Positions 37,001 through 46,600 of a stretch of 64,000 bases of DNA are shown here, one piece after another. Numbering within the stretch: the first letter of the stretch is position 1; the number at the start of each line of letters is the position of its first letter. Under the pieces are notes generated by a model, which saw nothing but the letters and a program-made list of their open reading frames with translations, did no database searches and was not told the origin of the DNA. Made by a program: the position numbers and the translations under genes. This stretch comes from Candidatus Scalindua sp. SCAELEC01 (GTDB lineage: Bacteria > Planctomycetota > Brocadiia > Brocadiales > Scalinduaceae), in the NCBI GenBank assembly GCA_004282745.1, contig SHMT01000001.1, positions 124,001 through 188,000 on the forward strand. Reading direction: 5' to 3'.

Positions 37001-38072
37001 TGTAAATAAAACGACCGAAGTACCAATTTTAAAATCGTATGAAAACAGCGGTACTTGGGAGTGTATTGAACTTATCAAGTTTGTTGGTAAAAAAACGCAG
37101 AATCTGATATTTACCTGTAATGTTCAATCTACTGCTACTGCCGGAGCATATTTTGATTGGGTAAAAATAGACGTCATGACCAGAATGGGCTCCGTACCTC
37201 ATGATAAGAACAACATTGCCATCGAGTTTGAAGGTGCATTAAAAAGTCGGCGGTGGAGTAGCTTCCTGCTCCCTAAAAAATATTTTGAGCTTATACACGC
37301 AGATATCCCAATCTCGTCTCTGGTTGAAATGTTTGCTATAGATAAACCGGTGTTTCAATTTAAGAAAGGATATGTCAAGGTAGAGGAGAGTGGATTTTCT
37401 GATTTTTTGAGTCAATTAGGATCGGAGAAAGCATTAAATTTGTTGGAAGAGTCTGTTATTATATTTGACGAAAAGCTTCCTCCATCACTACACAAACTAA
37501 GAATTCCAAAAGAAGAATATGCTAGAGAAAATCAGGAATTCTCTACTACAAATGTAAAGAAACTAGCGAGTCCCACTGGTGTAAAAAGAGAAAACGACTT
37601 CCAACTCTCCGTAGAACGATATGAGTATGACTCCTGCGACTTAAGGGTTTCCACGGATAATGATGGCATCCTTTACTGGGCAGATGGATATGATACTGGG
37701 TGGTGTGCCTATGTTGACGAAAAGGAAGTCCCTGTTTATAGGGCGAATAAAAATTTTAAGGCTATCGCGATCCCAAAGGGGACAAGTTCTGTTAGTTTTG
37801 TCTACGACCCTTCTCTCTTCAAAGCGGGATTAAATCTCTTTTATGGTACATTAGTGGTGTGCTTTTTATCAATGCTGGTAAGCAGAAATTACCATTGTAT
37901 GAGGAGAGGTAGGTCTCTTTTCTTATTTAAGGTAGGATACGGAGTAATTTGTGGTATGATTAAAGTCTGCTTTTTCGTAGTATTGTGCTTGTTTTTTGTG
38001 AGGAAAGGAAGATCTTCTCTAAAGAGTTATTTGTTGAGTCTTTATAAGCGAGCATCGAGTAAGATTGAATAA
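34071..38072 (+). CDS. Giant YfhO-like membrane protein with two tandem beta-rich modules
   Basis: 1333 residues. The N-terminal part (1 to about 600) has a dozen or so membrane helices and the YfhO start pattern (FCHDNILWNYP, then FPFWNPFTHGGEP). Two homologous modules follow: about 672-832 (FKKLSFEKWSLLPDG...GSVERYI...GRYIRVS) and about 863-1037 (YKKFTFEKWVMLPDN...GSVERHI...GRYIRVS). They look like jelly-roll, carbohydrate-binding-like domains on the outer face; a short partial third copy lies between them. The C-terminus returns to the YfhO pattern (DTGWCAYVDEKEVPVY, then FVYDPS) with two last helices. Probably a lipid-linked-sugar transferase or polymer-handling protein. YfhO relatives are usually 800-1000 residues, so the modules explain the extra length. 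Confidence 0.75.
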   Translation: MRNAKGNIERRLQERSVTIEIAVGILAIVFLVYKMRSTLIFGKTTFCHDNILWNYPIFQFFAENIIHNRFPFWNPFTHGGEPLYPILAQLRLWEPITLLTIYLGQFISNDIVILFNWNIINKSLMMAFGVYIVFRPMAMHIIIRLSLIPILLFSSFMVVSFRQCGLFDQFIMIPFVAFFFLRIVYYKDYRWFNWFALAGTIGINWQSYFFTGTWIFLLFFSVGFLIFRRDLLFNLFRSKMVWAKFSLLIVVIFAMAAPSVVLLQEKDRYAFPARMLDSPYEGKAPQGGPQQYEGETVGLVSSSSGINMPYSFIAFTGTFSTIWDFIQFISPDGNMRISWPGRSWWGKPSEAYMYLGLLPWAIAILGMVAGKHDLKKIWLLVLIGFGLLMLGPPGGLHRLMYYLYPPMWFVRHTHSFVLIFIFAFLYFYVLGFNHIFSAWGGPIFHPKTTHGILDKYVSDKKYCMHFATILFSACVTLLISLMARLEYPASNYLFIFIPVIVATGWFLRKDMGEKGLYICLLTSHIFIVLVFTDNYFTFVRSLLELLLFPLALFVIIKTRKNLSASVKYVTTLLLVITFASCLIVDLMYHFDKTSSLYLETPHPGLVHNVKTTPQEPLLPQKRSIFPKHENLMYNVQSTRYLSLIYRQPFVFSPIVKMSQNQNFYDATPTEDVFDVFKKLSFEKWSLLPDGSFSPEYFEYSQDGKDGSVERYINHDGVKELKVLALLRPSSNGNSTIKHKTDKIDDIRGRYIRVSVTAKSENIAPDAIQVTMQDGTGKSISKFYQNGGNWEHLELITDIDKQAEYLQLTCTIKSFATADVLFESIKIEVLPQNDSFDYTNITSSETVFDEYKNFLFHNYSVSADTNYDEYKKFTFEKWVMLPDNNLCPEQFVYKQDKSGGSVERHIFEDEIEGKKVCAFVSPSSDGNSLIMHQTDQIDNLRGRYIRVSAMVKSDNTTSDAIQIDVKDGTVEKNNYGVFVNKTTEVPILKSYENSGTWECIELIKFVGKKTQNLIFTCNVQSTATAGAYFDWVKIDVMTRMGSVPHDKNNIAIEFEGALKSRRWSSFLLPKKYFELIHADIPISSLVEMFAIDKPVFQFKKGYVKVEESGFSDFLSQLGSEKALNLLEESVIIFDEKLPPSLHKLRIPKEEYARENQEFSTTNVKKLASPTGVKRENDFQLSVERYEYDSCDLRVSTDNDGILYWADGYDTGWCAYVDEKEVPVYRANKNFKAIAIPKGTSSVSFVYDPSLFKAGLNLFYGTLVVCFLSMLVSRNYHCMRRGRSLFLFKVGYGVICGMIKVCFFVVLCLFFVRKGRSSLKSYLLSLYKRASSKIE

Positions 38073-38134
38073 GAAAATTTTTTACATTCATTTTAATCTA
38101 GGCGTTATTACCGTGTAATGAGCGATAACTTACG

Positions 38135-38659
38135 ATGACAATACTATTTTGGGGTTTAGCACTGTTTGCTTCGGCATTTGTTATTCATTTTGTTCTCTGG
38201 AAAATTAGATTACCTAATAGGCAGATAAAGGCAATCTTGCAAATATTTTTTACCGTTTTGGTTGTTGGGATCCTGCTACTCTGGAGTGTTCCTGATACTT
38301 CTATTTTTTGCGGAATTGCACCTCCCACCAGCTTTGCAGAACAGATACATATCTCTCTGTTTTTTATCTCGTTAACGTTAGCTTACATGATTACATATAC
38401 AGCGTTAGAAGCTGACAGTCCATCTTTAGTAATTATGACAGCGATTAATGATGCGGGGCCAGATGGCTTGGATAAAAAATGTTTCGATAAATTAATGAAC
38501 GATGATATCCTGGTAAAACCCCGAATAAGAGACCTTCTGCTCAATAAAAAGGTTAAGATGGATGGAGACAGATATGTCCTAACGCCAAAGGGGGTATTGT
38601 TCGCTCAAATTTTTATTACTTATCGAAAAATAATGAATGTATCCCACAAGGGTGGGTGA
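38135..38659 (+). CDS. Small membrane protein with C-terminal winged-helix-like segment (1)
   Basis: 174 residues, about three membrane helices (to about 95), then a cytosolic part with a helical segment and a beta-hairpin-like DGDRYVLTPKGVLF ending, in the manner of a winged helix. I do not recognise a named family. The next gene encodes a protein of the same length and layout, so the two are probably paralogues working together. They sit between a YfhO-like protein and a UPF0104 flippase-like protein, which suggests a helper or regulatory role in the same membrane glycan step. ATG 38135 has no strong ribosome binding site. Confidence 0.55.
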   Translation: MTILFWGLALFASAFVIHFVLWKIRLPNRQIKAILQIFFTVLVVGILLLWSVPDTSIFCGIAPPTSFAEQIHISLFFISLTLAYMITYTALEADSPSLVIMTAINDAGPDGLDKKCFDKLMNDDILVKPRIRDLLLNKKVKMDGDRYVLTPKGVLFAQIFITYRKIMNVSHKGG

Positions 38660-38728
38660 ATGATACTAATTTTTTATATTTGGCATAAACAGTGCTGAAT
38701 TGAATCTTTTTTCTCATGAGGGTACACT

Positions 38729-39244
38729 ATGATTGGTGACTATATCAATGTTATTAACCCGATTGTCGCCTTTTCAATAAATGTGGCAGTGCAGCTGCTG
38801 TGCATACGTTTTGTCATGAAGGGGTTGTTAAGATCACTGTTTTCAGGGTTTGCTGTTGGTTTTGTAAGCCTTCTTTTGTTACAGGTATCTGTTACCTTTC
38901 TTGGAATAGCGTTTTTTTCGAACATAATGGTGAATATAATCATTTACTCCTCATTGGGTTACTGTTATTTTCACTTTGTAAACCTTGGTGAAACGGCGAG
39001 ACGGATCAGAATATTGAGGGAATTGTATGATTCCAAAGGAGGACTTACGCTCGATGAAATACTTGAACGCTACAATGCGAAAAGAATGGTTGATTTAAGG
39101 TTGCAAAGGCTCCTAAATAATGGACAGGTAGTGTTGAAAGATGGAATATTGTTTAACGGTAAGCCGGTATTATTGTTGATCTCAAAAACTATTCTCCTAA
39201 TGAAGGTTATTATTCTTGGACAAAAAAGCGAATTTGATAAATGA
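38729..39244 (+). CDS. Small membrane protein with C-terminal winged-helix-like segment (2)
   Basis: 171 residues with about three N-terminal membrane helices and a cytosolic end (RIRILRELYDSKGGLTLDEI, then RLQRLLNNGQVVLKDG) that reads like a winged-helix fold: helix, recognition helix RLQRLL, then a hairpin. Layout and length match the neighbour at 38135, with weak sequence similarity in the helix pair and hairpin. A membrane-tethered nucleic-acid- or protein-binding regulator is possible; no experiment-based function is known to me. It lies 80 nt before the flippase-like gene. Confidence 0.55.
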   Translation: MIGDYINVINPIVAFSINVAVQLLCIRFVMKGLLRSLFSGFAVGFVSLLLLQVSVTFLGIAFFSNIMVNIIIYSSLGYCYFHFVNLGETARRIRILRELYDSKGGLTLDEILERYNAKRMVDLRLQRLLNNGQVVLKDGILFNGKPVLLLISKTILLMKVIILGQKSEFDK

Positions 39245-39324
39245 AAAAAGATGAGCGCTGACCCTTAATTGTACACTGCGTGTTCTCTTGTTACCTCTTA
39301 TGAAGATATCTAGGAACTAGTAAA

Positions 39325-40311
39325 ATGAAAATGCTTATTGCCGGAATTATCATTAGTTTGATTTTTGTCTATTTCACATTTAAAGGCGTTAACTTTGAAG
39401 ACACGCTTAAAGGTTTAGGAAATGCTAACTATACCTTCTTGGCTTTAGCATTAATTATCGCAATTATACCAACATTACTCAGGGCGATGCGCTTACAGAT
39501 AATTGTCTCTCCAATTAAAAAGACCTCGCTTCGAAAACTCTTTCCTATTACATGTATTGGATTTATGGCTATCGTTTTGTTCCCTCTCAGAACAGGAGAG
39601 CTTGTGCGACCCTATCTTTTACATCAAGAAAGTAAAATATCTCTCACCTCATCTTTGGCAATAATTTTCCTTGAAAGAGTTTTCGATTCCCTAATCCTAT
39701 TATGCATGTTGGTAATAGTCATATTGAATTCAGATGTCTCTTCCATGATTACTCGGTCAGGCTATGGTTTATTAGTTACCCTTCTTATCCTGATCAGTAT
39801 AATTGTTTTTATCTATTTTAGAACAGATATGGTGTTGAGGCTTTTAATGCCTCTCACTGATAGGTGTAGCAAAAAATGGCAGCTTAAGATAGAAAAGATA
39901 GTAAAAAATGTTGCTGATGGATTTCATATTATTTCAAGACCAAAAATTCTTTTTTATACCCTCTTCTTGTCACTGTTACTTTGGGCATTAACAGGTTTGA
40001 CAATCTATGCGTTATTTTATTTTCTCCAACTAAATCTGCCGTTAATTTGTGCATTTACGGTACTTATTATTACAATCGTAGGGGTTAGTGTACCTGCTGC
40101 TCCCGGATTTCTTGGGACTTTTCAATTTGCCTGTATTATGGCTCTTTCTCTATTCAATGTTCCAAAGGAGAACGCGGTGCTCTTTTCTATGGTCTATTAC
40201 CTACTGGGAATTGGAATTACTATCTTGCTTGGTGTTATATTTTTACCCTTTATAGATTTCTCTTTCAAAGAGGGGTTGAAAAAACTCAGGATACAGTCAA
40301 AAGCAGTTTGA
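39325..40311 (+). CDS. UPF0104 (YbhN/AglD-like) flippase-like membrane protein
   Basis: 328 residues with about eight membrane helices. The block PLRTGELVRPYLL near 90 and the PAAPGFLGTFQFA block near 255 are the two signatures of the lysylphosphatidylglycerol-synthase TM-region family. Some members flip or transfer lipid-linked groups; the soluble transferase domain of MprF is absent here. Such proteins often accompany GtrB-like GT2 genes, and one lies on the opposite strand at 41098. This is the last + strand gene; the next gene converges with a 43-nt gap that has no obvious terminator. Confidence 0.8.
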   Translation: MKMLIAGIIISLIFVYFTFKGVNFEDTLKGLGNANYTFLALALIIAIIPTLLRAMRLQIIVSPIKKTSLRKLFPITCIGFMAIVLFPLRTGELVRPYLLHQESKISLTSSLAIIFLERVFDSLILLCMLVIVILNSDVSSMITRSGYGLLVTLLILISIIVFIYFRTDMVLRLLMPLTDRCSKKWQLKIEKIVKNVADGFHIISRPKILFYTLFLSLLLWALTGLTIYALFYFLQLNLPLICAFTVLIITIVGVSVPAAPGFLGTFQFACIMALSLFNVPKENAVLFSMVYYLLGIGITILLGVIFLPFIDFSFKEGLKKLRIQSKAV

Positions 40312-40354
40312 TACTCCTCAAAGACGGTATTGGTGTTGGAAACGGGACATATGC

Positions 40355-41080
40355 CTATTTTTTTACAGCCAGACAAAATAGGGTTAAGCCTGCAAACTTA
40401 TTGTATTGGAGTAAAAGTATTTCTAGTTTGTGAATAATAATAAGGAGGTTGTTCATCAGCTTTCCATGAACTTGTAAACTGCTTTTAGGCGTGAATGTCT
40501 TTGGGAAAACTTTAATCTTGATCATTGTGAGAATCCGAAGTGTTGCGATAAGAGGAAATAAGGTAAGAAAATAATAGCGCGTTTTAACTATCGTCAAGCC
40601 AGAAAGCCTGAGGCATGTCTCAAGGGAAGATATCGTATATCTTCTATAGTGTTCTAAAAAAATATCATGACCAGAGAATAGGAACTCATAAGCAGGAACT
40701 GAAACGAATAGGGTTGTTCCCTTATCTAATTTGTCGACATACTCTTTTACAAAGGACGTATCATTCTTTACATGCTCAATTACATCCACGAGTAATACTA
40801 AATCAGCGTTAGATTTTGAGATAGCTTTAGCAAATCTTAATTTCTTACCAAACCACTCCACTTCCCGCTCTTCCGAATAACCGGTATCTACACATACTGC
40901 TTCTTTTGCATCAGTATTCTGCAAAATTGTCTTAGAAAAAACTCCCGATCCTGCTCCTACATCTAAAATAGCATTGACCTTTATGCCTTTAATAAAAGCA
41001 AGAAGAGCCGATCCTTTAGAAACATAGTACCAGTGAGTATAAACCTTATCTTTTAATATTTCTGCTTCTTTTAGGTCCAT
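40355..41080 (-). CDS. Class I SAM-dependent methyltransferase
   Basis: 241 residues. Motif I is ILDVGAGSGVFSKTIL, then VCVDTGYSEE and LVLLVDVIEHV. Hydrophobic and basic residues fill the C-terminal 80 positions, so it may act on a membrane lipid-linked substrate. ATG at 41080 with no clear ribosome binding site; 17 nt from the upstream GT2 gene, so very likely co-transcribed. It is the last gene of the long - strand run. Acceptor unknown. Confidence 0.8.
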   Translation of the reverse strand: MDLKEAEILKDKVYTHWYYVSKGSALLAFIKGIKVNAILDVGAGSGVFSKTILQNTDAKEAVCVDTGYSEEREVEWFGKKLRFAKAISKSNADLVLLVDVIEHVKNDTSFVKEYVDKLDKGTTLFVSVPAYEFLFSGHDIFLEHYRRYTISSLETCLRLSGLTIVKTRYYFLTLFPLIATLRILTMIKIKVFPKTFTPKSSLQVHGKLMNNLLIIIHKLEILLLQYNKFAGLTLFCLAVKK

Positions 41081-41097
41081 AAGTTGCGATATATTGC

Positions 41098-42063
41098 TTA
41101 TGAAAGATCCCTTTCAAAACCCCATAATTCTCTCACTAAATAGAGAGGTCTCCTTTTTACCTGAATAAAAATTCTTCCGACATATTCACCAAGAACTCCT
41201 AGACCTATAAGGTTAATGCCGCCCAAAAAAAGAATTACAACCATTAGTGATGCATAGCCGGGCACCTTAATACCCTTTGTGAGGACGTAGCTAACTAATA
41301 TCAATGCATAAATCAAAGAGAGAAATGATATGGTAAATCCAATATATGACCAAATCTTTATAGGAAGATGAGAAAATGAAGTAAATCCATCAATGGCAAA
41401 GTTCCAAAGTCTCCAGTAATTCCAGCTTGTCTTTCCCGAATTACGGGGTTGTCTGTCATACATTACAGAAGTCTGCTTAAAGCCTACCCAAGAAAAAATT
41501 CCTTTCATGAACCTTGCCTCTTCCGGTAGTTGGCGAATTGCATTTATCACACGTTTATCAATTAGTCTGAAATCTCCCGTATTTTCAGGAATTGGTGTTT
41601 CAGAGATTGCATTGATTAATTTATAGAAAAAAGAGGCTGTACTCCTTTTAAACCAGCTTTCTCCATGTCTTATGCGTCTGGTTGCGTAAACAACATCAAA
41701 CCCTTTCTTCCATTGAGAGACCATATCCTGAATAAGTTCAGGAGGATCTTGAAGGTCTGAGTCGATAGGTATGACAACATCTCCTTGAGAGAAATCAAGC
41801 CCAGCGGTTAAAGCCTTCTCTTTCCCAAAATTACGGCTCAGGTTAATTATCTTTATTGACGAATTTTTTTTATACTGTGCTAAAAGTTTATTTAATGTAT
41901 TGTCTGTACTTCCGTCATTTACACAAATAATCGTGTAGTCACAGGTTAACTTTGTGAGAATTGCGATCAATTTAGTGAGAAACAGATCAACATTTTCTTC
42001 TTCGTTATACATGGGTGTAACAACAGATAGTGAAAACGTGCTCGTTCGAGAGTCTCTTGGCAA
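41098..42063 (-). CDS. GtrB-like polyprenyl-phosphate glycosyltransferase
   Basis: 321 residues. LSVVTPMYNEEENVD, CVNDGSTDNT, the donor-site DSDLQDPPELI, NTGDFRLIDKRV and RQPRNSGKTSW are the full motif set of the GtrB/DPM1 family. Two C-terminal membrane helices (about 235-300) anchor it. It moves a hexose from a nucleotide sugar to undecaprenyl phosphate on the cytosolic face, giving the donor used by YfhO/PMT-type enzymes outside, such as those at 34071, 43646 and 50304. TTG 42063 is the called start with GGGAAAG upstream on the complementary strand; no ATG precedes the first motif. Confidence 0.9.
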   Translation of the reverse strand: MPRDSRTSTFSLSVVTPMYNEEENVDLFLTKLIAILTKLTCDYTIICVNDGSTDNTLNKLLAQYKKNSSIKIINLSRNFGKEKALTAGLDFSQGDVVIPIDSDLQDPPELIQDMVSQWKKGFDVVYATRRIRHGESWFKRSTASFFYKLINAISETPIPENTGDFRLIDKRVINAIRQLPEEARFMKGIFSWVGFKQTSVMYDRQPRNSGKTSWNYWRLWNFAIDGFTSFSHLPIKIWSYIGFTISFLSLIYALILVSYVLTKGIKVPGYASLMVVILFLGGINLIGLGVLGEYVGRIFIQVKRRPLYLVRELWGFERDLS

Positions 42064-42122
42064 TAGTCTTTCCCTTTTATTAAATTACGTTCGGAGGGCC
42101 CTAAGATTCCAGGACCATATTT

Positions 42123-43283
42123 TTACTTTATTTTAAATGAATGTAAGATTTGAATGCGAAAATTATTTAAAATATTTCGAGGGCTAAGGTGCATGAGTGC
42201 ATTATGTTCATTGTTCGCCAGAAAAACACAGTGTTTGCATTCATTATCATCATGACATTTTTTAATTGCACCCGAAACCCCAAGATTTTTTATATTAGGG
42301 GCATCTTTATGGTCCCGTGCCCAGCATGTGATAACTCGACCATCAGCATCTATTTGATATTTTAATTTTCCATGATAACAATGTACCAAACTTGCTTTGC
42401 TGGCCTTCTCCTTCGATATTTCATGCTTAGTAAAAAACTCTTTTTCATCATGAGAAACAGGCCAGTTAATCGTAGCTTTCAGGACATTATTAGAATAATA
42501 TACAGGATAACCTTCGTTTCGGAGACGTAGTATTTTGCTCACCGTATCTCGTATTTCTTTATCATTCATGACAAGGTCAGACGAGTTGTCTTTAAGTCCG
42601 GGTGAATTATACAAGATACTATATTGTATCATGATATTTTTCGATAGTCCCAATTCAGCAAGAAATTCCATATCCTTCATATTATCCCTGGTAAGTGTTG
42701 CAGAAATAACACAGGGGATACGATATTTTTTGATAATGTCAATAGCTTCTATAACCTTGTTGTAACAACCCTTTCCCCGGTTTTTGTCATTGCTGGCTTC
42801 TGTCCCATCCATGCTGAGGCATATTGTGTCCACACATCGCAACTGTTCTATTTTTTTGGAAACCAGATAACCGTTAGTGTTAAAACCGATATAAAAACCT
42901 TTGTGCTTGACATAGTTAATTATCTCACCGATGTCATTTCGTAAAAGCGACTCTCCGCCATGCATTGTGATAAGCCTTGTACCTAAATCTTTTAAGCTAT
43001 CAATTACCTTCAGCAATTCTTTCGTGGAGTAGTCTTGATAATTGTTCCTCTCTCCGTAATTACCATAACAATAAGTGCAATTCAAGTTGCATTTATTATT
43101 GGTAACCAACACTATGAAAAGGGGTTTATTCAATTTAAATAGGCGGCAGTATAAAACACTCAAAAAAAATAAGGCTCGTTGAATTGCAGATTTTAGAGAG
43201 TTATTCTTGTATACGGGCAGGCTCTTCAAATAGTTTAAAATTGCTGCATCATTTTCAAATGTGTCCCAGTCTATTTTTTTCAT
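42123..43283 (-). CDS. Radical SAM/SPASM protein
   Basis: 386 residues. C65-x3-C69-x2-C72 (KCNLNCTYC) followed by the GGESLLR SAM-contact block and NTNGYL. The C-terminal SPASM-type region has HCYHGK, ITCWARD and CKHC. MoaA/PqqE-like architecture, often linked to peptide or sugar modification; the substrate is unknown. It lies 59 nt before the GtrB-like gene on the same strand. ATG 43283 is the only reasonable start. Confidence 0.82.
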   Translation of the reverse strand: MKKIDWDTFENDAAILNYLKSLPVYKNNSLKSAIQRALFFLSVLYCRLFKLNKPLFIVLVTNNKCNLNCTYCYGNYGERNNYQDYSTKELLKVIDSLKDLGTRLITMHGGESLLRNDIGEIINYVKHKGFYIGFNTNGYLVSKKIEQLRCVDTICLSMDGTEASNDKNRGKGCYNKVIEAIDIIKKYRIPCVISATLTRDNMKDMEFLAELGLSKNIMIQYSILYNSPGLKDNSSDLVMNDKEIRDTVSKILRLRNEGYPVYYSNNVLKATINWPVSHDEKEFFTKHEISKEKASKASLVHCYHGKLKYQIDADGRVITCWARDHKDAPNIKNLGVSGAIKKCHDDNECKHCVFLANNEHNALMHLSPRNILNNFRIQILHSFKIK

Positions 43284-43645
43284 AATTAGCTTATATTTTC
43301 AGGATTTAAACAAGCGGTTACTCTCTACGTGATTAAATTAGTATGTTGATACCTTTATCAATAACCGGGTACCGTAGAGGTTAATATATCAATCACCAAA
43401 TGCTTTTCGGTTGACGGAACCCGATTTCATCTGTACTTTAGATTTTTCGCAATCATCAATCGTTGACTTCGCATTACTAAGTCAGCGGCCATGGTTAATT
43501 GAAAAGACAAAATTTCAAGTAACTCCGGGCCGGAAATTCCTGATACAAATTTGTGATGGGTATAAAGAAACTGCCATCGCCAGACCAGGTGGTATGGTGT
43601 AAAAATTGTCTGACTTTCACTAGTGAAAGTCATGTACAGGATGCA
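43284..43645. other. Gap with palindrome and a repeated tract
   Basis: No gene called. A 63-codon + strand frame at 43411-43602 looks like chance coding. The tract CAAATTTGTGATGGGTATA (about 43545-43563) recurs at 47803-47821 and, changed, at 52788-52806. A perfect 22-bp palindrome follows at 43611-43632. Confidence 0.45.
43611..43632. other. Perfect 22-bp palindrome
   Basis: TGACTTTCAC followed by TAGTGAAAGTCA reads the same on both strands. It lies 13 nt after the stop of the - strand YfhO-like gene and upstream of the SPASM gene. Without a loop it would form a tight hairpin in RNA or bind a dimeric protein; no T-run follows. Confidence 0.6.
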
Positions 43646-46600
43646 CTAACGCGAAGTAGCATGTTTCTCAGAATTACGGTACTTAATAAACAGAAAGGTA
43701 TAGGCTATAATAGTAAAAAGTGATAGTAAAAATAACAGATTAAAGTATTTTAATCTATAAGAAATTTCAATTTTATTCAAACCCGGATAGATTTTGACTC
43801 CTTTGAAAATTTGAAATACTTTCTGTACAACCTCTTGTTTGCCATTAATCTCCAATTCCCAATTTTTGTTCCAACTTTCCATCTCTACAAGAATACCTTT
43901 CCGGTTTGATTCGATATCATAATATCTTTTGCTGTGAGATCGACTGCTATGTAATAAAGTAAAGTCCTTTGTATTGTTGTCCAAAAAGAGAAGTTCAGAA
44001 TAGAGTTGTTTTAATGTTTCAATATCTCTTGAATTGATTTTTTCTATTATTTGATCAAAATTTTCGTTCTCATCTATTGGTAACACTGCCAATGTTGAGT
44101 ACTTCTTCTCTTTTATGATTTCATACAAATTCAAACCAACCTTAGGGTATTTACCAAGTAGTTTGTAGTCTTGGTTTCTTGTCGTGAAAGCATCCAAGAC
44201 ATTTGAGAATGCTGCATCAACAATAACATATTTTACTTGCATAAGATCCCACAAAAACTCAATGTTCTGTCTTTTGATGTACTTAGTATGTTTCGGTGCA
44301 AACATAAAAAAATCACCATAGGGTATTTCTTGGTGGGTTAAATTTATTCCTGCATGTACATGCCTTGTAAACAGAAAATATGGCATAGAATCTTTCAGCT
44401 CTCGAATCTTAGCAGGTTCTTTATTCAGGATAGTAAATTCATAAAAATCCTGCAGCTCCTTTGTAATACTCGAATCATAGATAAAAGCTTCGGACATTTT
44501 GTGACTCTGCATGCTTCCTCCCAGGTAGAAATAGCTGTTTCCAGGTGTAAACATTCGATAATTATGGTCTGTTTTGTTATCTAATGCCAATAACCGTTCT
44601 TTCAACAAGACGACCTCTTTCTGTGCGTCTATAACACCCTGGTCCATTGGCACATCAGGCCGAACCAATTTATCATTCTTTATGTAGATAAATCGGTGTG
44701 ATGTCCCTTGGTAAAATTTATGATAAGAATCTCTTACCAAGAGGAGCAGTAAAAAAAATAGAACCCCATATTTGATATAGTTTGTAGTCTTCTGATATTG
44801 CGTAAAACCAGTGAAAAGGGGCATTATATTTTTTAACCCAAATATAAATAATAATGCAAAAAAGAGACTAAAAATAACACCATCTCTAGGTGCATACCAT
44901 ACAATTCCGGTAAATCGCAACAGGAGAATGGTAAAATGCGAGCGTATCAAATACAAAATAATTAACGATAAAACAACGATTATTACTATTTTATTTTTCT
45001 TAAAATCCTTTATAGAGCATAATACCAACAGGCAGAAAATTATTTGAAATGTTGTGCTCAGTTCCTTGAAAAGATCATAATCATAACCATTCACATCTCC
45101 TATAATATTCTCTGGTGAGAAAAAGAAATAAGACAGTAATGATATATATGTGATAAGAACTAAGGCTGAATCCAGAAATGAGGAGAGAGAAAACGGTACT
45201 AGAAAATCTTTCTTCCGGCAGAGAGCAAAAAAAATGAGAATAACGTATAGCACGAATGCAATTTTAAAGACGGTAGATTTAAGAATCGTGATATAATCTC
45301 TCAGAAAAGGCGGGTTGATTTCGTGAAGAGTCATTGTGTCAAAATAGGAAGATTGGTTTTTTATAGAAGTAAGGTTTACCAATGTGATATAGGTAACATT
45401 GGTAGTAGCTTTAAAAATAGCATTATATTGAGTCCAATCAGAATGAGAAATAACACCTGAATAATATAAGTTATTACCGTCAAGAGAAGAACCTATTTTG
45501 ATTTGACTGTTTGCGGCGCTCCCCTTTTTATAATAGATTGAAAACTTATATTTATTCCCAATTTGTGTAGGGACTGAGACATAGGCATAGCCAGTGGAAT
45601 TTTCTTCTGACGTAATCATCATGCAATTACCTGATTGCCCATCAGGAACACATGAAAAGGTAGATTTATATGGTTCAAGTGCATTGGCGTTCTCAGTGAA
45701 CCCTCCATTTGGAATAATGTTTTCTCCAAATTTCTCCTCCTGTGCATGGTTTGAGAGGAAAAATATTAGTGGGATAAGCAGCAGAAGGAGTATTGAGGGG
45801 ATTTTTCTCTCTTTTGTAATAAAATGAGAATATTTTCTGGTAAGTACTTTTACAATACCATAACCCGTGCCACAAACCAGTCCAACCCAAAAGTAAGATG
45901 AAGAGTGAAAGGAAACAAGAAGCTGTTTCCAGGCAATGGGCCCAAAAGGGCTTACTATTAATCCAGGTTTGAGTCTGTTAGATTCAGAAATTACGTCATA
46001 GATAAAATAATACTGATACAAGACTGCGGATAAGGGGACAATAAAAAGAATAATATAGAGAACGGCAAATTTTGTAAAATCAGTAAATTTGATGGATTGA
46101 TAATGAAATATAACTATTGATAACCAGTAAACAATAGAGAGCATTACCAATGGCATGAGTTCAAAGGTCAGGTGACCACCGCTTAACCATAAAATGTAAA
46201 AGAGGCTGAAAATTACCACATCCTTTTTTCTGATTACATTCTTGTCGGTAACTAGGTGGATTGTGAGAATTAAGAGAAGGGGAAATATTGGATAAAGATT
46301 ACCAACAGTTTCAGCAATAATTATTCTGATAACAAAATTAACACAAAAATAAACGAGTGAGCCAATGAGGGCGTAAAGATAGCTTATTTTGAGAAACTTA
46401 CAAGCATATATGAAAACGAAAAGTAGTGTTGCTATTCCCGTAAATCGTGTAAAGAAATAGGTGAAATCACTATATCCAAATATCATATAGAAAATGGTGT
46501 TTTGTGAAATTGGGTAATGGCCGAAAGTTATAGCCGGTTGACCACAGCCCACAAAGTCATTCCATAGTGGTAATTTTGCATCTCTTAAGGTATCTATAAA

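Noticed and set aside
43411-43602. 63-codon + strand frame in the 43.3-43.6 kb gap
   Set aside because: No ribosome binding site or similarity; it crosses a repeated tract and appears to be chance.
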